DNA of 64,000 bases, from positions 1,178,001 to 1,242,000 of the forward strand of contig NZ_CAAHFG010000003.1 of NCBI RefSeq assembly GCF_900890425.1, in the 5' to 3' direction. The notes under the pieces are model-generated. The model saw nothing but the letters and a program-made list of their open reading frames with translations. It was not told where the DNA came from and did not search any database. Each line of letters starts with the position of its first letter. Position 1 is the stretch's first letter. Of the stretch, positions 1-8,139 are shown in pieces. The position numbers were made by a program, and so were the translations under genes. The stretch comes from Pontiella desulfatans (lineage in GTDB: Bacteria; Verrucomicrobiota; Kiritimatiellia; Kiritimatiellales; Pontiellaceae).

Positions 1-1089
1 GAAACACCTCCGGCGATTCCCCAGAACGTCTATACCGTCATCAGTAATATGGCGGTGGAGGTGAAATGGGAAGCAGCCGGCGGTGCTGATTCATATGACG
101 TGAAGCGCACGACGGACAGTGGATCCAACTATGTGACGCTCGCCACGGGCGTGACCGACCTAAGCTATGTGGATGCGACGGTGGAAACCAACGAACTCTA
201 CCACTATGTGGTTTCTGCAACCAACCAGTTCGGGGCCAGCGATCTTTCCGCAGAAGCGACAGGTAAAGGGCTCCCTTATGACATTATCGGCCCACCTTCT
301 TCGTATGGTGAAGGCAGTGCATTGGATATGGATAACCTGTTCGACGGCGACCCCGCTGTCTTTGCAGACACCACGGTGGCCGGCAGCTGGGCCGGCCTGG
401 ATCTCGGCTCTGCCCAGCAGGTGGTTCAGATCGACTATGTGTTGAGGAACTGGAACCCCCATGCGGTCAACAACGGTACCAATGGCACGTTCGAGGGATC
501 CAATGATCCGGACTTCCTCACCGGAGTCGAAATCCTGCACACGATACCGACGAACGTTGCAACCTACCCGACGGTCAACTCGATCACCATTACCAACGCG
601 TCGTCCTTCCGGTATGTCCGCGCTAAGGGCCGTACCGCCAATCCCGATGCCAAACCGCTGTATTTCCTGGCTGAAATAGACTTCATTACTTCCGAAAACA
701 TCCAGTCCACCACGAACGGCACGCTGTACAGCTGGTTGGATTCGTTCTATGATGTCGACACCCTGTTTGGCGGCGACTACGAGGCCGCCGACCTTTCGGA
801 TACGGACCTGGACGGTCACCTGGCCTGGGAGGAACACATTGCCGGAACCATCCCGACCGATTCCAGCTCGGTGCTCAAAGTCACGTCGGTCACTTCCGAT
901 GGTGGCGACTATGTCATTACCTGGCAGTCGGTTGCCGGCAAGAGCTACAGCATCAGAACCAACCTCAACCTGGTGGTCGGAACGCCGGGGATTGCGGCCG
1001 ACGGAATTCTCGGGGCAGCGGGAGAAACCTCGGTGACTTCAAGCATTCCGTCAGCGAGCTCGGTCTTCTACGAAATCATCGTTGAATAG
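1..1089 (+). CDS. C-terminal part of a secreted Fn3 / discoidin-like protein
   Basis: The frame is open from base 1, so the N-terminus lies outside the window; 362 codons are visible. The first ~85 residues form a fibronectin type III domain (YDVKRTT, then YHYVVSATN). Residues ~95-235 resemble a discoidin / F5-8 type C sandwich (GLDLGSAQQVVQIDYVLRN near its start, FRYVRAKG and AEIDFI near its end). An acidic stretch DTDLDGHLAWEEHIAG looks like a calcium-binding loop. The last ~85 residues are a beta-rich module ending VFYEIIVE, which also occurs at the end of the beta-helix protein at 8136-9719. This is probably an extracellular carbohydrate-interacting protein; any catalytic domain would be upstream. 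The domain calls are pattern-based. Confidence 0.8.
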   Translation, partial: ETPPAIPQNVYTVISNMAVEVKWEAAGGADSYDVKRTTDSGSNYVTLATGVTDLSYVDATVETNELYHYVVSATNQFGASDLSAEATGKGLPYDIIGPPSSYGEGSALDMDNLFDGDPAVFADTTVAGSWAGLDLGSAQQVVQIDYVLRNWNPHAVNNGTNGTFEGSNDPDFLTGVEILHTIPTNVATYPTVNSITITNASSFRYVRAKGRTANPDAKPLYFLAEIDFITSENIQSTTNGTLYSWLDSFYDVDTLFGGDYEAADLSDTDLDGHLAWEEHIAGTIPTDSSSVLKVTSVTSDGGDYVITWQSVAGKSYSIRTNLNLVVGTPGIAADGILGAAGETSVTSSIPSASSVFYEIIVE

Positions 1090-1388
1090 CGCGATAGGGT
1101 TCCTATGACCGGAACGGCGGTGGTCTTCGGATTGCCGCCGTTTTTGTTGCGGCGATGGGCGACCCTGTTGTTTTAGCCTTAACTCGGGAATGAACCACGA
1201 AATATACGAATCGCAACCTGCGTATTCCAGGAAGCTTGCAACCCGATGAATTCAAAACAACGCAAGTGAATGTTCAGATAGCGAGCTGAGCCCATGTTTT
1301 CGTGTGGTTCGCGTATTTCGTGGTGATTCCATTCCCGCATCTATTGCTCCAACGATTAAATATTGTGAATTCTCAGCAGGGAAGGTTT
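1090..1388. other. Intergenic, no gene seen
   Basis: This stretch follows the secreted-protein gene and precedes a dispersed repeat. It contains several AT-rich phrases of the type 'cgaaatatacgaatcgc / tcgcgtatttcgtggtg' (about 1199-1212 and 1310-1325), which can pair imperfectly. I see no open frame with a plausible ribosome-binding site and no terminator with a clear T-run. Confidence 0.5.
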
Positions 1389-1717
1389 GGCCACGCAATT
1401 GAGAAGCAATTGCGCGCATAGAACGGAGAATACCTTGTTATAGGAACTTAGCTTGAATGGTCTCACCACAGAGGACCTAGCGCGGCATAGCCGCAACCAA
1501 ATTGTTTAGAACCACTGATGAACACCGAAGACACAGATTTTTTTTTACCACAGAGAACTCAGAGACACAGAGCACCCTAATCCTCTGAGCCTCAGTGTCC
1601 TCTAGCGCAGCGGGTGGTGAAAACTTGTCAGGAAAACAAGAAATTGACGGATAGTAGTACGGAGGCACAGAGAAATATAGCAATCCCGCTCCTCTGTGCC
1701 TCAGTGCCCTCTGTGGT
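1389..1717. repeat. Composite dispersed repeat, copy 1
   Basis: The unit starts with GGCCACGCAATTGAGAAGCA (1389) and ends with CTCTGTGGT (1717). The same start phrase recurs at 17193 and 17690. Inside it, 1471-1672 is repeated at 11194-11395 (202 bp) at a constant offset of 9723 bases, with no length change and no base difference that I noticed. The phrases ACCACAGAG and CTCTGTGGT near the two ends are inverted, so the unit can fold on itself. It has no convincing reading frame and is best described as a non-autonomous, hairpin-forming intergenic repeat. Confidence 0.85.
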
Positions 1718-1802
1718 AAAAAAACGAATCAGTTTAATTTGGTATTATCTTTGCGCTCTCTTGTGGCAAATAAATCCCGAAATTTAGCCGCCGCATCTAT
1801 AG

Positions 1803-1819
1803 CCCGTCTTTCGCTATTC
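1803..1819 (+). repeat. Left terminal inverted repeat of the IS1634-type element
   Basis: The sequence CCCGTCTTTCGCTATTC is matched perfectly, inverted, at 3769-3785. It lies 134 bp before the transposase start. Confidence 0.8.
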
Positions 1820-1952
1820 GACCCTGAAAACGACTAATTTCGGGGGTGCGACCTCCGTTTTGCCCTTTATTTACCGGGGTGCGTGTTCCAAAACGGGCTG
1901 TAGTGCAGACCTTGCCCGTTGACGACTTTGTTTTCTATGGAAAAATAAGGGC

Positions 1953-3734
1953 ATGTACTTGAGATGCCACAAGCGGTTGAAGGACGGTAAGGAACATCGC
2001 TACTGGAGTGTCGTGGAAAGTGTCCGCACGCGCCGGGGCGTACATCAGCGTCAGTTGCTCTATCTGGGTGAACTCAATGACAGCCAGCAGGCGCAGTGGT
2101 GTTCGGCCCTGGATGTGCTGGACGAGTCGCATGACTGCGTCAAGCAGATGAGCCTGTTCCCCGACGACCGGATGCCGCCGCCCGAGGTGTCCAACCCCGT
2201 CCAGATCCGGCTCAGCCAGATGACGCTGCGCCATCCCCGCCAGTGGGGCGGCTGCTGGCTGGCCATGGAACTCTGGAACCAGCTGGAACTCGATTCGTTC
2301 TGGGGACCGCGCCTGCCGGACAGTCGCAAAGGTACCGGATGGATCAACGTGCTTAAAACCCTTGTCGCCTACCGCCTGCTCGATCCGGGCAGCGAATGGC
2401 GGCTGCACCGCGACTGGTTCCGAAACAGCGCCATGGCCGACCTGCTCGGCGAGGACGATTCGGTGGCTGCCAAGGACACGCTCTACCGCTGCCTCGACAA
2501 GCTCTGCGAACATAAGGCCGGCCTGTTCTCCTTCCTGAAGCAACGGTGGGCGGATCTCTTCGGCGCCTCGTACGACGTGTTTCTCTACGACCTCACCAGC
2601 ACCTACTTCGAATGCGACCCGCCGGAGGATGCCGACGGGCTCAAGCGCTTCGGCTACAGCCGCGACAAACGATCTGACTGTGTACAGGTCGTCATCGCGC
2701 TGATCGTCACCCCCGAAGGCTTCCCGGTCGCTTACGAAGTCATGCCCGGCAACACGTCCGACAAAACCACGCTGCCGGACTTCCTCCGCAAAATCGAAAA
2801 GCAGTACGGCAGGATGAACCGGCTGTGGATCATGGACCGCGGCATCCCCACCGAAGACGCCCTCGAACAGATGCGCGATGAAGGCGCGAGCTACCTCGTC
2901 GGCACCCCGCGCGGACGGCTCACCAAACTCGAGGACCAGCTCTTCGCCGAGCCGTGGAAAAAAGTGCAGGAACAAATCGAAGTCAAACTCGCCCGCGACG
3001 GCGAAGACCTCTACGTGCTCACCCGCAGCGGCGGACGGCGCGATAAGGAGCAATCCATGCGGCGGCGCAAACTTAAGAAGCTCTGGAAACGGCTGCACCA
3101 AATCAGCGGCATGAAGAACCTCAAGCGCGACGCGCTGCTGCTCAAGCTCGGCGCCGCCAGGCAGGACGCCGGAAAAGCATGGGGACTAATCGATATCCAG
3201 CTCCCCGAACCCCGACAACCCGTCACGCCCGACACCTTCACCTTCCGCCTCAACCGGCAGAAACTACGAAAGGCGCGGCGCGGCGAGGGAACCTACCTGC
3301 TACGCACCAACCTCACCGCCGGCAACCCCGAAGAGCTGTGGAAACAATACATCGTGCTCACCGAAGTCGAGCAGGCCTTCAAGGAACTCAAACACGACCT
3401 CAACATCCGGCCCGTCTACCACCAGAAAGACGACCGCATCGAATCGCATATCTTCGTCAGCTTCCTCTCCTACTGTCTGCAGGTCACGCTCAAGCAGCGG
3501 GCCAAGGTAAAAGCGCCCGGCCTCACGCCCCGCGCCATCCTCGAAAAGTTCAAAGCCATGCAGATGATCGACGTGCACCTGCCCACCACCGACGGCCGCA
3601 ACCTGGTCCTGCCGCGCTACACCCAGCCCGAAAAGGATCTCCAGCTTCTCCTGCACCAGCTCAACCTGACGCTACCGGATCAGCCGCCCCCTCGGCTCGA
3701 GGAACTAAAAAATAAATGTAGTGCAGACCTATGA
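1953..3734 (+). CDS. Transposase, IS1634 family
   Basis: This is a 593-residue DDE transposase that cuts and joins the ends of its own IS. Three acidic motifs are visible: YDLTSTYFE (Asp ~215), WIMDRGIPTED (Asp ~294), and TEVEQAFKELKHDLNIRPVY (Glu ~472), the last resembling the Y-R-E-K signature of the IS4 superfamily C-terminal region. The N-terminal YLGELND / LYRCLDKL regions and the length fit the IS1634 family. The ATG at 1953 follows AATAAGG; a four-codon ATG frame at 1937 overlaps the leader. No frameshift or internal stop is present. The last codons lie inside a 14-bp repeat that also occurs in the left end. Confidence 0.92.
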   Translation: MYLRCHKRLKDGKEHRYWSVVESVRTRRGVHQRQLLYLGELNDSQQAQWCSALDVLDESHDCVKQMSLFPDDRMPPPEVSNPVQIRLSQMTLRHPRQWGGCWLAMELWNQLELDSFWGPRLPDSRKGTGWINVLKTLVAYRLLDPGSEWRLHRDWFRNSAMADLLGEDDSVAAKDTLYRCLDKLCEHKAGLFSFLKQRWADLFGASYDVFLYDLTSTYFECDPPEDADGLKRFGYSRDKRSDCVQVVIALIVTPEGFPVAYEVMPGNTSDKTTLPDFLRKIEKQYGRMNRLWIMDRGIPTEDALEQMRDEGASYLVGTPRGRLTKLEDQLFAEPWKKVQEQIEVKLARDGEDLYVLTRSGGRRDKEQSMRRRKLKKLWKRLHQISGMKNLKRDALLLKLGAARQDAGKAWGLIDIQLPEPRQPVTPDTFTFRLNRQKLRKARRGEGTYLLRTNLTAGNPEELWKQYIVLTEVEQAFKELKHDLNIRPVYHQKDDRIESHIFVSFLSYCLQVTLKQRAKVKAPGLTPRAILEKFKAMQMIDVHLPTTDGRNLVLPRYTQPEKDLQLLLHQLNLTLPDQPPPRLEELKNKCSADL

Positions 3735-3768
3735 ACAGAAATGGAATAAACAAGGCACTTTTACCCGT

Positions 3769-3785
3769 GAATAGCGAAAGACGGG
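3769..3785 (-). repeat. Right terminal inverted repeat of the IS1634-type element
   Basis: This is the perfect inverted copy of the left-end 17-mer at 1803-1819. It lies 34 bp after the transposase stop. Confidence 0.8.
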
Positions 3786-3840
3786 ATAGGTTTAGGGAAT
3801 GGCGTATCCGCTGCCGGCCGCCACTGAAGGCGGAGCGGGG

Positions 3841-4344
3841 TCAGATGATGCCTTCGCGGCCCAGTTCGCGGAAGATGCGTTCCACCTCGGAGTGGGCCAC
3901 CTCGATGAATTCGGTGTAGTCCGCCGTGTTCTGGCCGGTTGGATCGGGGATGTCGCGAATGTCCTCGGTGTCGCCGTTCCAGAGATATTCCATCATCCGG
4001 AACACCTTGCCTTCAGCCATCGGAAACCGCTCCAGCACATTTTCCTTCTGCCATTGCTCCATCACCAAAATCACATCCGCCTGCTTGATCAGCTTTTTCG
4101 TGAATGGATCCGAATAGTGTCCGCGCAGGCTGAACCCCTGGGTCTTGGCCACATGCTTCACCACTTGGCTCGCCGAACTTCCGCTACGGGCTTTCACGCC
4201 CGCGGAAAGAATCCGGATTTTTTTCCGGGCATACGGATAGTGCGCCTTCAGGTATTGCTCCATATAGCCATGCAAATAGGCGCTGCGCGTAATGTTCGCC
4301 TTGCACGCCACAATGATCGTGAATTTTTTGCCGAATAAACCCAT
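3841..4344 (-). CDS. Low-molecular-weight protein tyrosine phosphatase / arsenate-reductase-fold protein
   Basis: The 167-residue product carries the CX5R-S loop of low-molecular-weight phosphatases near its N-terminus (VACKANITRSAY, Cys14 to Arg20) and a DPTGQN segment at the place of the family's general-acid Asp. The helical end VAHSEVERIFRELG is also typical. It should hydrolyse phosphotyrosine or act on a related oxyanion; thioredoxin-coupled ArsC enzymes share this fold, and the sequence alone does not decide between them. The Met at 4344 was chosen because it gives the usual seven to twelve residues before the P-loop; upstream Met codons at 4410 and 4545 would run into the operator region. 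It is divergent from an ArsR-type regulator with twin operators between them, which suggests co-regulation. Confidence 0.75.
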   Translation of the reverse strand: MGLFGKKFTIIVACKANITRSAYLHGYMEQYLKAHYPYARKKIRILSAGVKARSGSSASQVVKHVAKTQGFSLRGHYSDPFTKKLIKQADVILVMEQWQKENVLERFPMAEGKVFRMMEYLWNGDTEDIRDIPDPTGQNTADYTEFIEVAHSEVERIFRELGREGII

Positions 4345-4432
4345 GCCAACGAGGATATGGATAACCCTGCGCCAGTGCAACCTCGGGTATGCTGGAATTC
4401 CCCGATCCATGGCCTTTGCCAATGCCGGTTTT

Positions 4433-4449
4433 ATCATACTTGCATAAGT
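4433..4449 (-). promoter_or_regulatory. Operator O1 for the ArsR-type regulator (candidate)
   Basis: The 17-mer ATCATACTTGCATAAGT is the exact reverse complement of O2 at 4498-4514. Each site contains the dyad ACTT-N4-AAGT. It sits upstream of the phosphatase gene at 4344, on the far side of the regulator's promoter. Confidence 0.6.
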
Positions 4450-4462
4450 GGGATATTTGGTA

Positions 4463-4491
4463 TTGACCAACAATAACGGCGCGAATATAAG
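4463..4491 (+). promoter_or_regulatory. Sigma-70-type promoter of the ArsR-type gene
   Basis: TTGACC (4463-4468) and TATAAG (4486-4491) are separated by exactly 17 bp. Transcription would start near 4498, inside operator O2. O1 lies just upstream of the -35 box, so the promoter is bracketed by the two operators. Confidence 0.6.
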
Positions 4492-4497
4492 TTTCCT

Positions 4498-4514
4498 ACT
4501 TATGCAAGTATGAT
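4498..4514 (+). promoter_or_regulatory. Operator O2 for the ArsR-type regulator (candidate)
   Basis: ACTTATGCAAGTATGAT is a perfect inverted copy of O1 at 4433-4449. It covers the predicted transcription start and ends five bases before the AAGGAG ribosome-binding site of the regulator, a position where a bound repressor would block transcription of its own gene. Confidence 0.6.
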
Positions 4515-4531
4515 TGAACAAGGAGTTAGGA

Positions 4532-5083
4532 ATGGATGCGTTCAAACCTGCGGTGTGGCAAACGTGCCGGGTGCTGGCGAATGAGAAGCGATTGAAGATG
4601 CTCTGGCAGTTGTTCGTTCATGGGGAAATGAGCATGGGGCAGTTGGCCCGGGCGGTGGATTTGAAGGAGCCGAATGCCAGCAAGGATCTGAAAATGCTGA
4701 ATGCCTGCGGATTGGTGCGGTGTGAACGGCGTCGGAATTATGTATTCTATTCCGCCGCCGCCAACCCGGAGATCGCCCATTCGGAAGCCCTCCTGGATGC
4801 ATTGAAGCAGTGCCATTGCGATGGGTGGCCCTTTGAGCGCGTCATTCTGATGGCGACGGCGTTCACCCATCCGCGCCGGATCGATATTGTTCAGGCCCTC
4901 GGAGAAGGTGCGGTTGAAAAGACACGGTTGTCTGTTACGACGCAGATTTCGCCCCAATCACTCTATCGCCATCTCCGCAAGCTGAAGTCCAGGGGCTTTG
5001 TTGCCAAGGAAGGCCAAGAAGTCCGTTTGCTGGAACAGACGGAAAAGCTACCCGGAGCCCTGCTCGCCGCCGCTCTGGGTTGA
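4532..5083 (+). CDS. ArsR-like transcriptional regulator with two winged-helix domains
   Basis: The product has 183 residues. The first half is an ArsR-type winged helix (VLANEKRLKMLWQLF, MSMGQLARAVDL, NASKDLKMLNACGLV, then the wing RRRNYVFYS). The second half looks like another winged helix (FTHPRRIDIVQALG ... SLYRHLRKLKSRGFVAKEG). Tandem wHTH ArsR proteins are less common than the ~100-residue single-domain form. The ATG at 4532 follows AAGGAG at 4520-4525 with six bases spacing; a TTG at 4514 in the same frame would place the start inside the operator. It probably represses itself and the divergent phosphatase gene through the sites at 4433 and 4498. I see no clear cysteine pair for metal binding, so the inducer is unknown. 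Confidence 0.8.
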   Translation: MDAFKPAVWQTCRVLANEKRLKMLWQLFVHGEMSMGQLARAVDLKEPNASKDLKMLNACGLVRCERRRNYVFYSAAANPEIAHSEALLDALKQCHCDGWPFERVILMATAFTHPRRIDIVQALGEGAVEKTRLSVTTQISPQSLYRHLRKLKSRGFVAKEGQEVRLLEQTEKLPGALLAAALG

Positions 5084-5102
5084 ATGAATTCAGGGTGGAA
5101 AA

Positions 5103-6518
5103 ATGAGGGCATTGCTGTATCGTTTGCTTCCAACTATGAAAACAACATTGAAGGTCTTGGGATCGGTTTTTGCATTGGGGCTGGTCATTCTGCTCGTATT
5201 CCACCTGGTCATGCTCCATGGCCTCACCCGGGCGATGCGCGATGTGGTTTTGCCGCGCATCAAGGAGGAGTCGGGGATCGACGCGAGGGTCGGCCGGTTG
5301 TCCATCAATGTCGCGGGGGGGGAGTTGATTCTCAATGACGTGGAGATCCGCAACCCCGAGGGCTTCCTGCTGGAAAACCTGGCTTCCGCCGAACGGGTTT
5401 TGGTCGAGGTCGATTTCGTTTCCCTCATCAGCAAGAAGCCGATCCATGCCCGGAACGTTGAACTGGACCATGTGTTGGTCAATGTAATCCGCAACAAGGA
5501 TGGCGACATTAACCTGAACAAGCTGCAGGAAGGGCTTCCCATGCCTCCTTCGGGGGAACCGGGGAAGAAACCGGTTCCGGGCGAAGGGGGAACGCCGACG
5601 GAACGTTTGCCGGAGCCTGGCAAACCCGCGCCCGGGCCGGCGGAGTCCAAACCTTTGCCGGAAATGCTGTTCGATGCCATCGTGTGCAAGGCCACGGTGC
5701 GCTACCTCGATTTCAGGTTGAACGAGTTGGATATTGCCCTCGACCTCGATGCCAAAGCGCAAGGATTGTCCACCCTGCAGGATCCCGCCACCCCCTGGGG
5801 CCATGTTTCGATTGCCGGTTCCCTGGGGGATGACCGCACCAGTTTCATCACCGACCTGAAGCTGCGCATTGCCCCCTTGGTTGATTTGGAGAATCCGTCA
5901 TTCGACCTGACCGGCAAGATCATGGAGATCGACCCGCGCATTATGCAGGAAATCTACGACGACATGGGGATCCGCTCCGCGCCGTTCGGCCTGGATCCGC
6001 GGTTCCAGTGCCGCAACGGCTGGTTCGAGGAGTCGTCGATTGGGTTCAACCTGCGGGATATCGAATTGGAGGACAAGCTTTCCAAGCGCCTGGGCGGTAT
6101 GGGAACTATCGGTTCGCTCAAGCTGGTTGTCCCGGTTCAGGGATCGTTGCAGGAACCCACAATGGATTTCGAGCGTGCATTGACTTCGGCCATCGGAGGC
6201 AATGCAATCTCCATCCTGGATGCCTTCCTGAAGGGGGCGGTTTCCACGGAGACCGGCATGCAGGAACCGCCTGAAAAAATGACCGATGCCGTCGTCGAGG
6301 TTCTTGGAGCGCATGTGGAGGAGATCGGCGAGAGCGAGACGGTAAAGAAAGTCCTAAAGGATTTGGCAGACGGCGAACCTTCCGCTACAAACGCGCCTTC
6401 CCCGGTCAGCATCGATACGCTGGTGGATCTCCTCGGTGAAGAGGTGAAGGAAATCGGGGAGGATGAAGAGCTCAAGAACGACCTGAAGCAACTCGGCGGC
6501 TGGCTCTTCGGAAAGTAG
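5103..6518 (+). CDS. AsmA-like membrane-anchored protein
   Basis: This is a 471-residue protein with one N-terminal membrane segment (VFALGLVILLVFHLVMLHGL) followed by a periplasmic part that begins like AsmA-family proteins (SGIDARVGRLSINVAGGELILNDVEIRNPEG). A Pro/Gly/Glu-rich linker (~residues 150-185) separates this from a second beta-rich part. The C-terminus carries two related acidic repeats (VEVLGAHVEEIGESETVKKV and VDLLGEEVKEIGEDEELKND). AsmA-type proteins act at the inner membrane in lipid transport or outer-membrane assembly; that role is inferred by family only. AGGGTGG precedes the start. It is followed after 11 bp by plsY and so may be co-transcribed with lipid genes. Confidence 0.65.
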   Translation: MRALLYRLLPTMKTTLKVLGSVFALGLVILLVFHLVMLHGLTRAMRDVVLPRIKEESGIDARVGRLSINVAGGELILNDVEIRNPEGFLLENLASAERVLVEVDFVSLISKKPIHARNVELDHVLVNVIRNKDGDINLNKLQEGLPMPPSGEPGKKPVPGEGGTPTERLPEPGKPAPGPAESKPLPEMLFDAIVCKATVRYLDFRLNELDIALDLDAKAQGLSTLQDPATPWGHVSIAGSLGDDRTSFITDLKLRIAPLVDLENPSFDLTGKIMEIDPRIMQEIYDDMGIRSAPFGLDPRFQCRNGWFEESSIGFNLRDIELEDKLSKRLGGMGTIGSLKLVVPVQGSLQEPTMDFERALTSAIGGNAISILDAFLKGAVSTETGMQEPPEKMTDAVVEVLGAHVEEIGESETVKKVLKDLADGEPSATNAPSPVSIDTLVDLLGEEVKEIGEDEELKNDLKQLGGWLFGK

Positions 6519-6529
6519 GGGATGTTTAG

Positions 6530-7153
6530 ATGTTGGTATCTGTTTTAGCAGTGGTGGCCTACCTGTTCGGGGCCATTCCTTTTGGCTTGCTGGTGGCCAA
6601 ATCCAGGGGCGTTGATATCCGGTCCAAGGGGAGCGGCAACATTGGCGCCACCAACGTTTTCCGGGTGGTCGGGAAAGGGTGGGGCACGTGTACGTTTGTC
6701 CTCGATGCCCTGAAGGGGTTCCTTCCGGCCTATGCGTTCCCGAAGGCCGGCGCCTGTTTGGTTGAGGGTTTTTCGGCCGAGTGGGGCGTGCTGTTCGGCC
6801 TGCTGGCCATTGTCGGCCACACCTTCCCGATCTATCTCAAATTCAAGGGCGGCAAGGGCGTTGCCACCAGTGCCGGCATGCTGCTGGGCGTTGCTCCCGT
6901 GGCGGTCGGCGTTGGTTTTGTCTGCTGGTTGGTTACGGTGCTGGTTTCGCGCTATGTATCGCTCGGCTCCATCATCGCGTCGTTCGCGGTGGGCATAACG
7001 GTCTGGGTTGATCCCCGCGAAGATAGCATCATCGTCCAGTCGGCATTGTCGTTGATGTCGGTGCTGGTTATTTGGCTGCACCGTGCCAATATCAAGCGCC
7101 TGCTCAACGGAACCGAAAACCGGTTTGGAAAAAAGAAAGAGGCCGCATCATGA
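6530..7153 (+). CDS. plsY: Glycerol-3-phosphate acyltransferase PlsY
   Basis: The 207-residue polytopic membrane protein transfers an acyl group from acyl-phosphate to glycerol-3-phosphate, the first step of phospholipid synthesis. The three family motifs are visible: GSGNIGATNVFR near residue 40, the GGKGVATSAG loop near 105, and a third region after residue 140. AGGGGA precedes the start. The last codon overlaps the start of gpsA (ATGA), so the donor-substrate gene and the acyltransferase are translationally coupled, a common arrangement. Confidence 0.95.
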   Translation: MLVSVLAVVAYLFGAIPFGLLVAKSRGVDIRSKGSGNIGATNVFRVVGKGWGTCTFVLDALKGFLPAYAFPKAGACLVEGFSAEWGVLFGLLAIVGHTFPIYLKFKGGKGVATSAGMLLGVAPVAVGVGFVCWLVTVLVSRYVSLGSIIASFAVGITVWVDPREDSIIVQSALSLMSVLVIWLHRANIKRLLNGTENRFGKKKEAAS

Positions 7154-8139
7154 AGGTAACCGTAATCGGTGACGGAGGCTGGGGGACGGCCTTGGCCATG
7201 GTACTCGACCGCAACGGGCACGAAACCACCGTCTGGGGGCCATTCCCCGACTATCTCGAAGAAATCCGCTCTTCCGGCGAAAACAAAACCTATCTTCCCG
7301 GCGTGGAGGTTCCTGCTTCCTTGAGGTGGACGTCCGACCATGCCGATGCCGTGAAGGATGCCGCGTTGGTGGTGCTGGTGGTGCCCTCGCGTTTCTACAA
7401 ACCCGTCGTCGAAGCCTTCAAGCCCTTCATTCCGGCGGACGCATTGGTGGTCAGCGCCACAAAGGGGTTGGACGAAGAGACGCACGAGCGCATGAGCGAG
7501 ACGGCCGAAAAGATTCTCGGCCGCCCGGTTGCCGTGCTGTCGGGGCCCAGCCACGCCGAAGAGGTCGCCCGCGGCGTCCCCTGCGCCGTGGCCATTGCCG
7601 CGAAGGACCATGCGGTGGCCGAGCAAATCCAAGACCTGTTCGTGAACGATACCTTCCGCGTCTACACCCTCGACGACGTCGTGGGCGTTGAACTCGGCGG
7701 GGCGCTCAAGAACGTCATCGCCGTGGCCGCCGGGATTTCCGACGGCATGGGCTTCGGCGACAACTCGAAGGCGGCGCTCATGACGCGCGGAATCGCCGAG
7801 ATCACCCGCTTGGGCACGGCGCTGGGCGCCAAACCCGAAACCTTCTCCGGGCTCAGCGGCATCGGCGACCTGATGGTCACCTGCATGAGCCGGCACAGCC
7901 GCAACCGCGGCGTTGGCGAGCGGCTCGGCAAAGGCGAAACGCTTGAAGAGATCATGAACAGCATGAAGATGGTCGCCGAAGGCGTATGGAACTGCCAAGC
8001 CGCCAAGGAGCTCGCCGCCGAAAAAGGCGTCTCCGTTCCCATTACCGAACAGGTTAACGCCGTCGTCCACGAAGGCAAGGATCCCCGGCAGGCCGTGCTC
8101 GATCTGATGTCGCGCGCTCCCAAGCCGGAAGGCATTTAA
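7150..8139 (+). CDS. gpsA: Glycerol-3-phosphate dehydrogenase [NAD(P)+]
   Basis: The 329-residue cytoplasmic enzyme reduces dihydroxyacetone phosphate to sn-glycerol-3-phosphate, the substrate of PlsY just upstream. It starts with a Rossmann fold (VTVIGDGGWGTALA), and carries SGPSHAEEVARG and the catalytic-domain segment GVELGGALKNVIAVAAGISDGMGFGDNSKAAL, followed by SGIGDLMVTC. The ATG at 7150 overlaps the plsY stop by four bases. Its own stop overlaps the stop of the convergent beta-helix gene (8136-8139), so there is no room for a separate terminator. Confidence 0.96.
   Translation: MKVTVIGDGGWGTALAMVLDRNGHETTVWGPFPDYLEEIRSSGENKTYLPGVEVPASLRWTSDHADAVKDAALVVLVVPSRFYKPVVEAFKPFIPADALVVSATKGLDEETHERMSETAEKILGRPVAVLSGPSHAEEVARGVPCAVAIAAKDHAVAEQIQDLFVNDTFRVYTLDDVVGVELGGALKNVIAVAAGISDGMGFGDNSKAALMTRGIAEITRLGTALGAKPETFSGLSGIGDLMVTCMSRHSRNRGVGERLGKGETLEEIMNSMKMVAEGVWNCQAAKELAAEKGVSVPITEQVNAVVHEGKDPRQAVLDLMSRAPKPEGI

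Larger units (their letters stand above)
1797..3791 (+). mobile_element. Insertion sequence, IS1634 family (IS4-type DDE)
   Basis: The element has one transposase gene and perfect 17-bp terminal inverted repeats, CCCGTCTTTCGCTATTC at 1803-1819 and its reverse complement at 3769-3785. The outermost bases are less certain because the flanks (CTATAG on the left, ATAGG on the right) are only partly symmetric. A 14-bp direct repeat TGTAGTGCAGACCT lies inside each end (1899-1912 and 3717-3730), the second copy overlapping the transposase stop. IS1634-type elements are known for long, variable target duplications; I could not recognise one here. The transposase frame is intact, so the element may be active. 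Confidence 0.85.

Noticed and set aside
1477-1683. Short minus-strand frame inside the 202-bp repeat (also at 11200-11391)
   Set aside because: The same peptide appears only because the DNA repeat is the same; no ribosome-binding site and the other composite copies break the frame.
1935-3101. 388-codon frame opposite the IS1634 transposase
   Set aside because: Antisense shadow of a clear transposase gene in GC-rich sequence.
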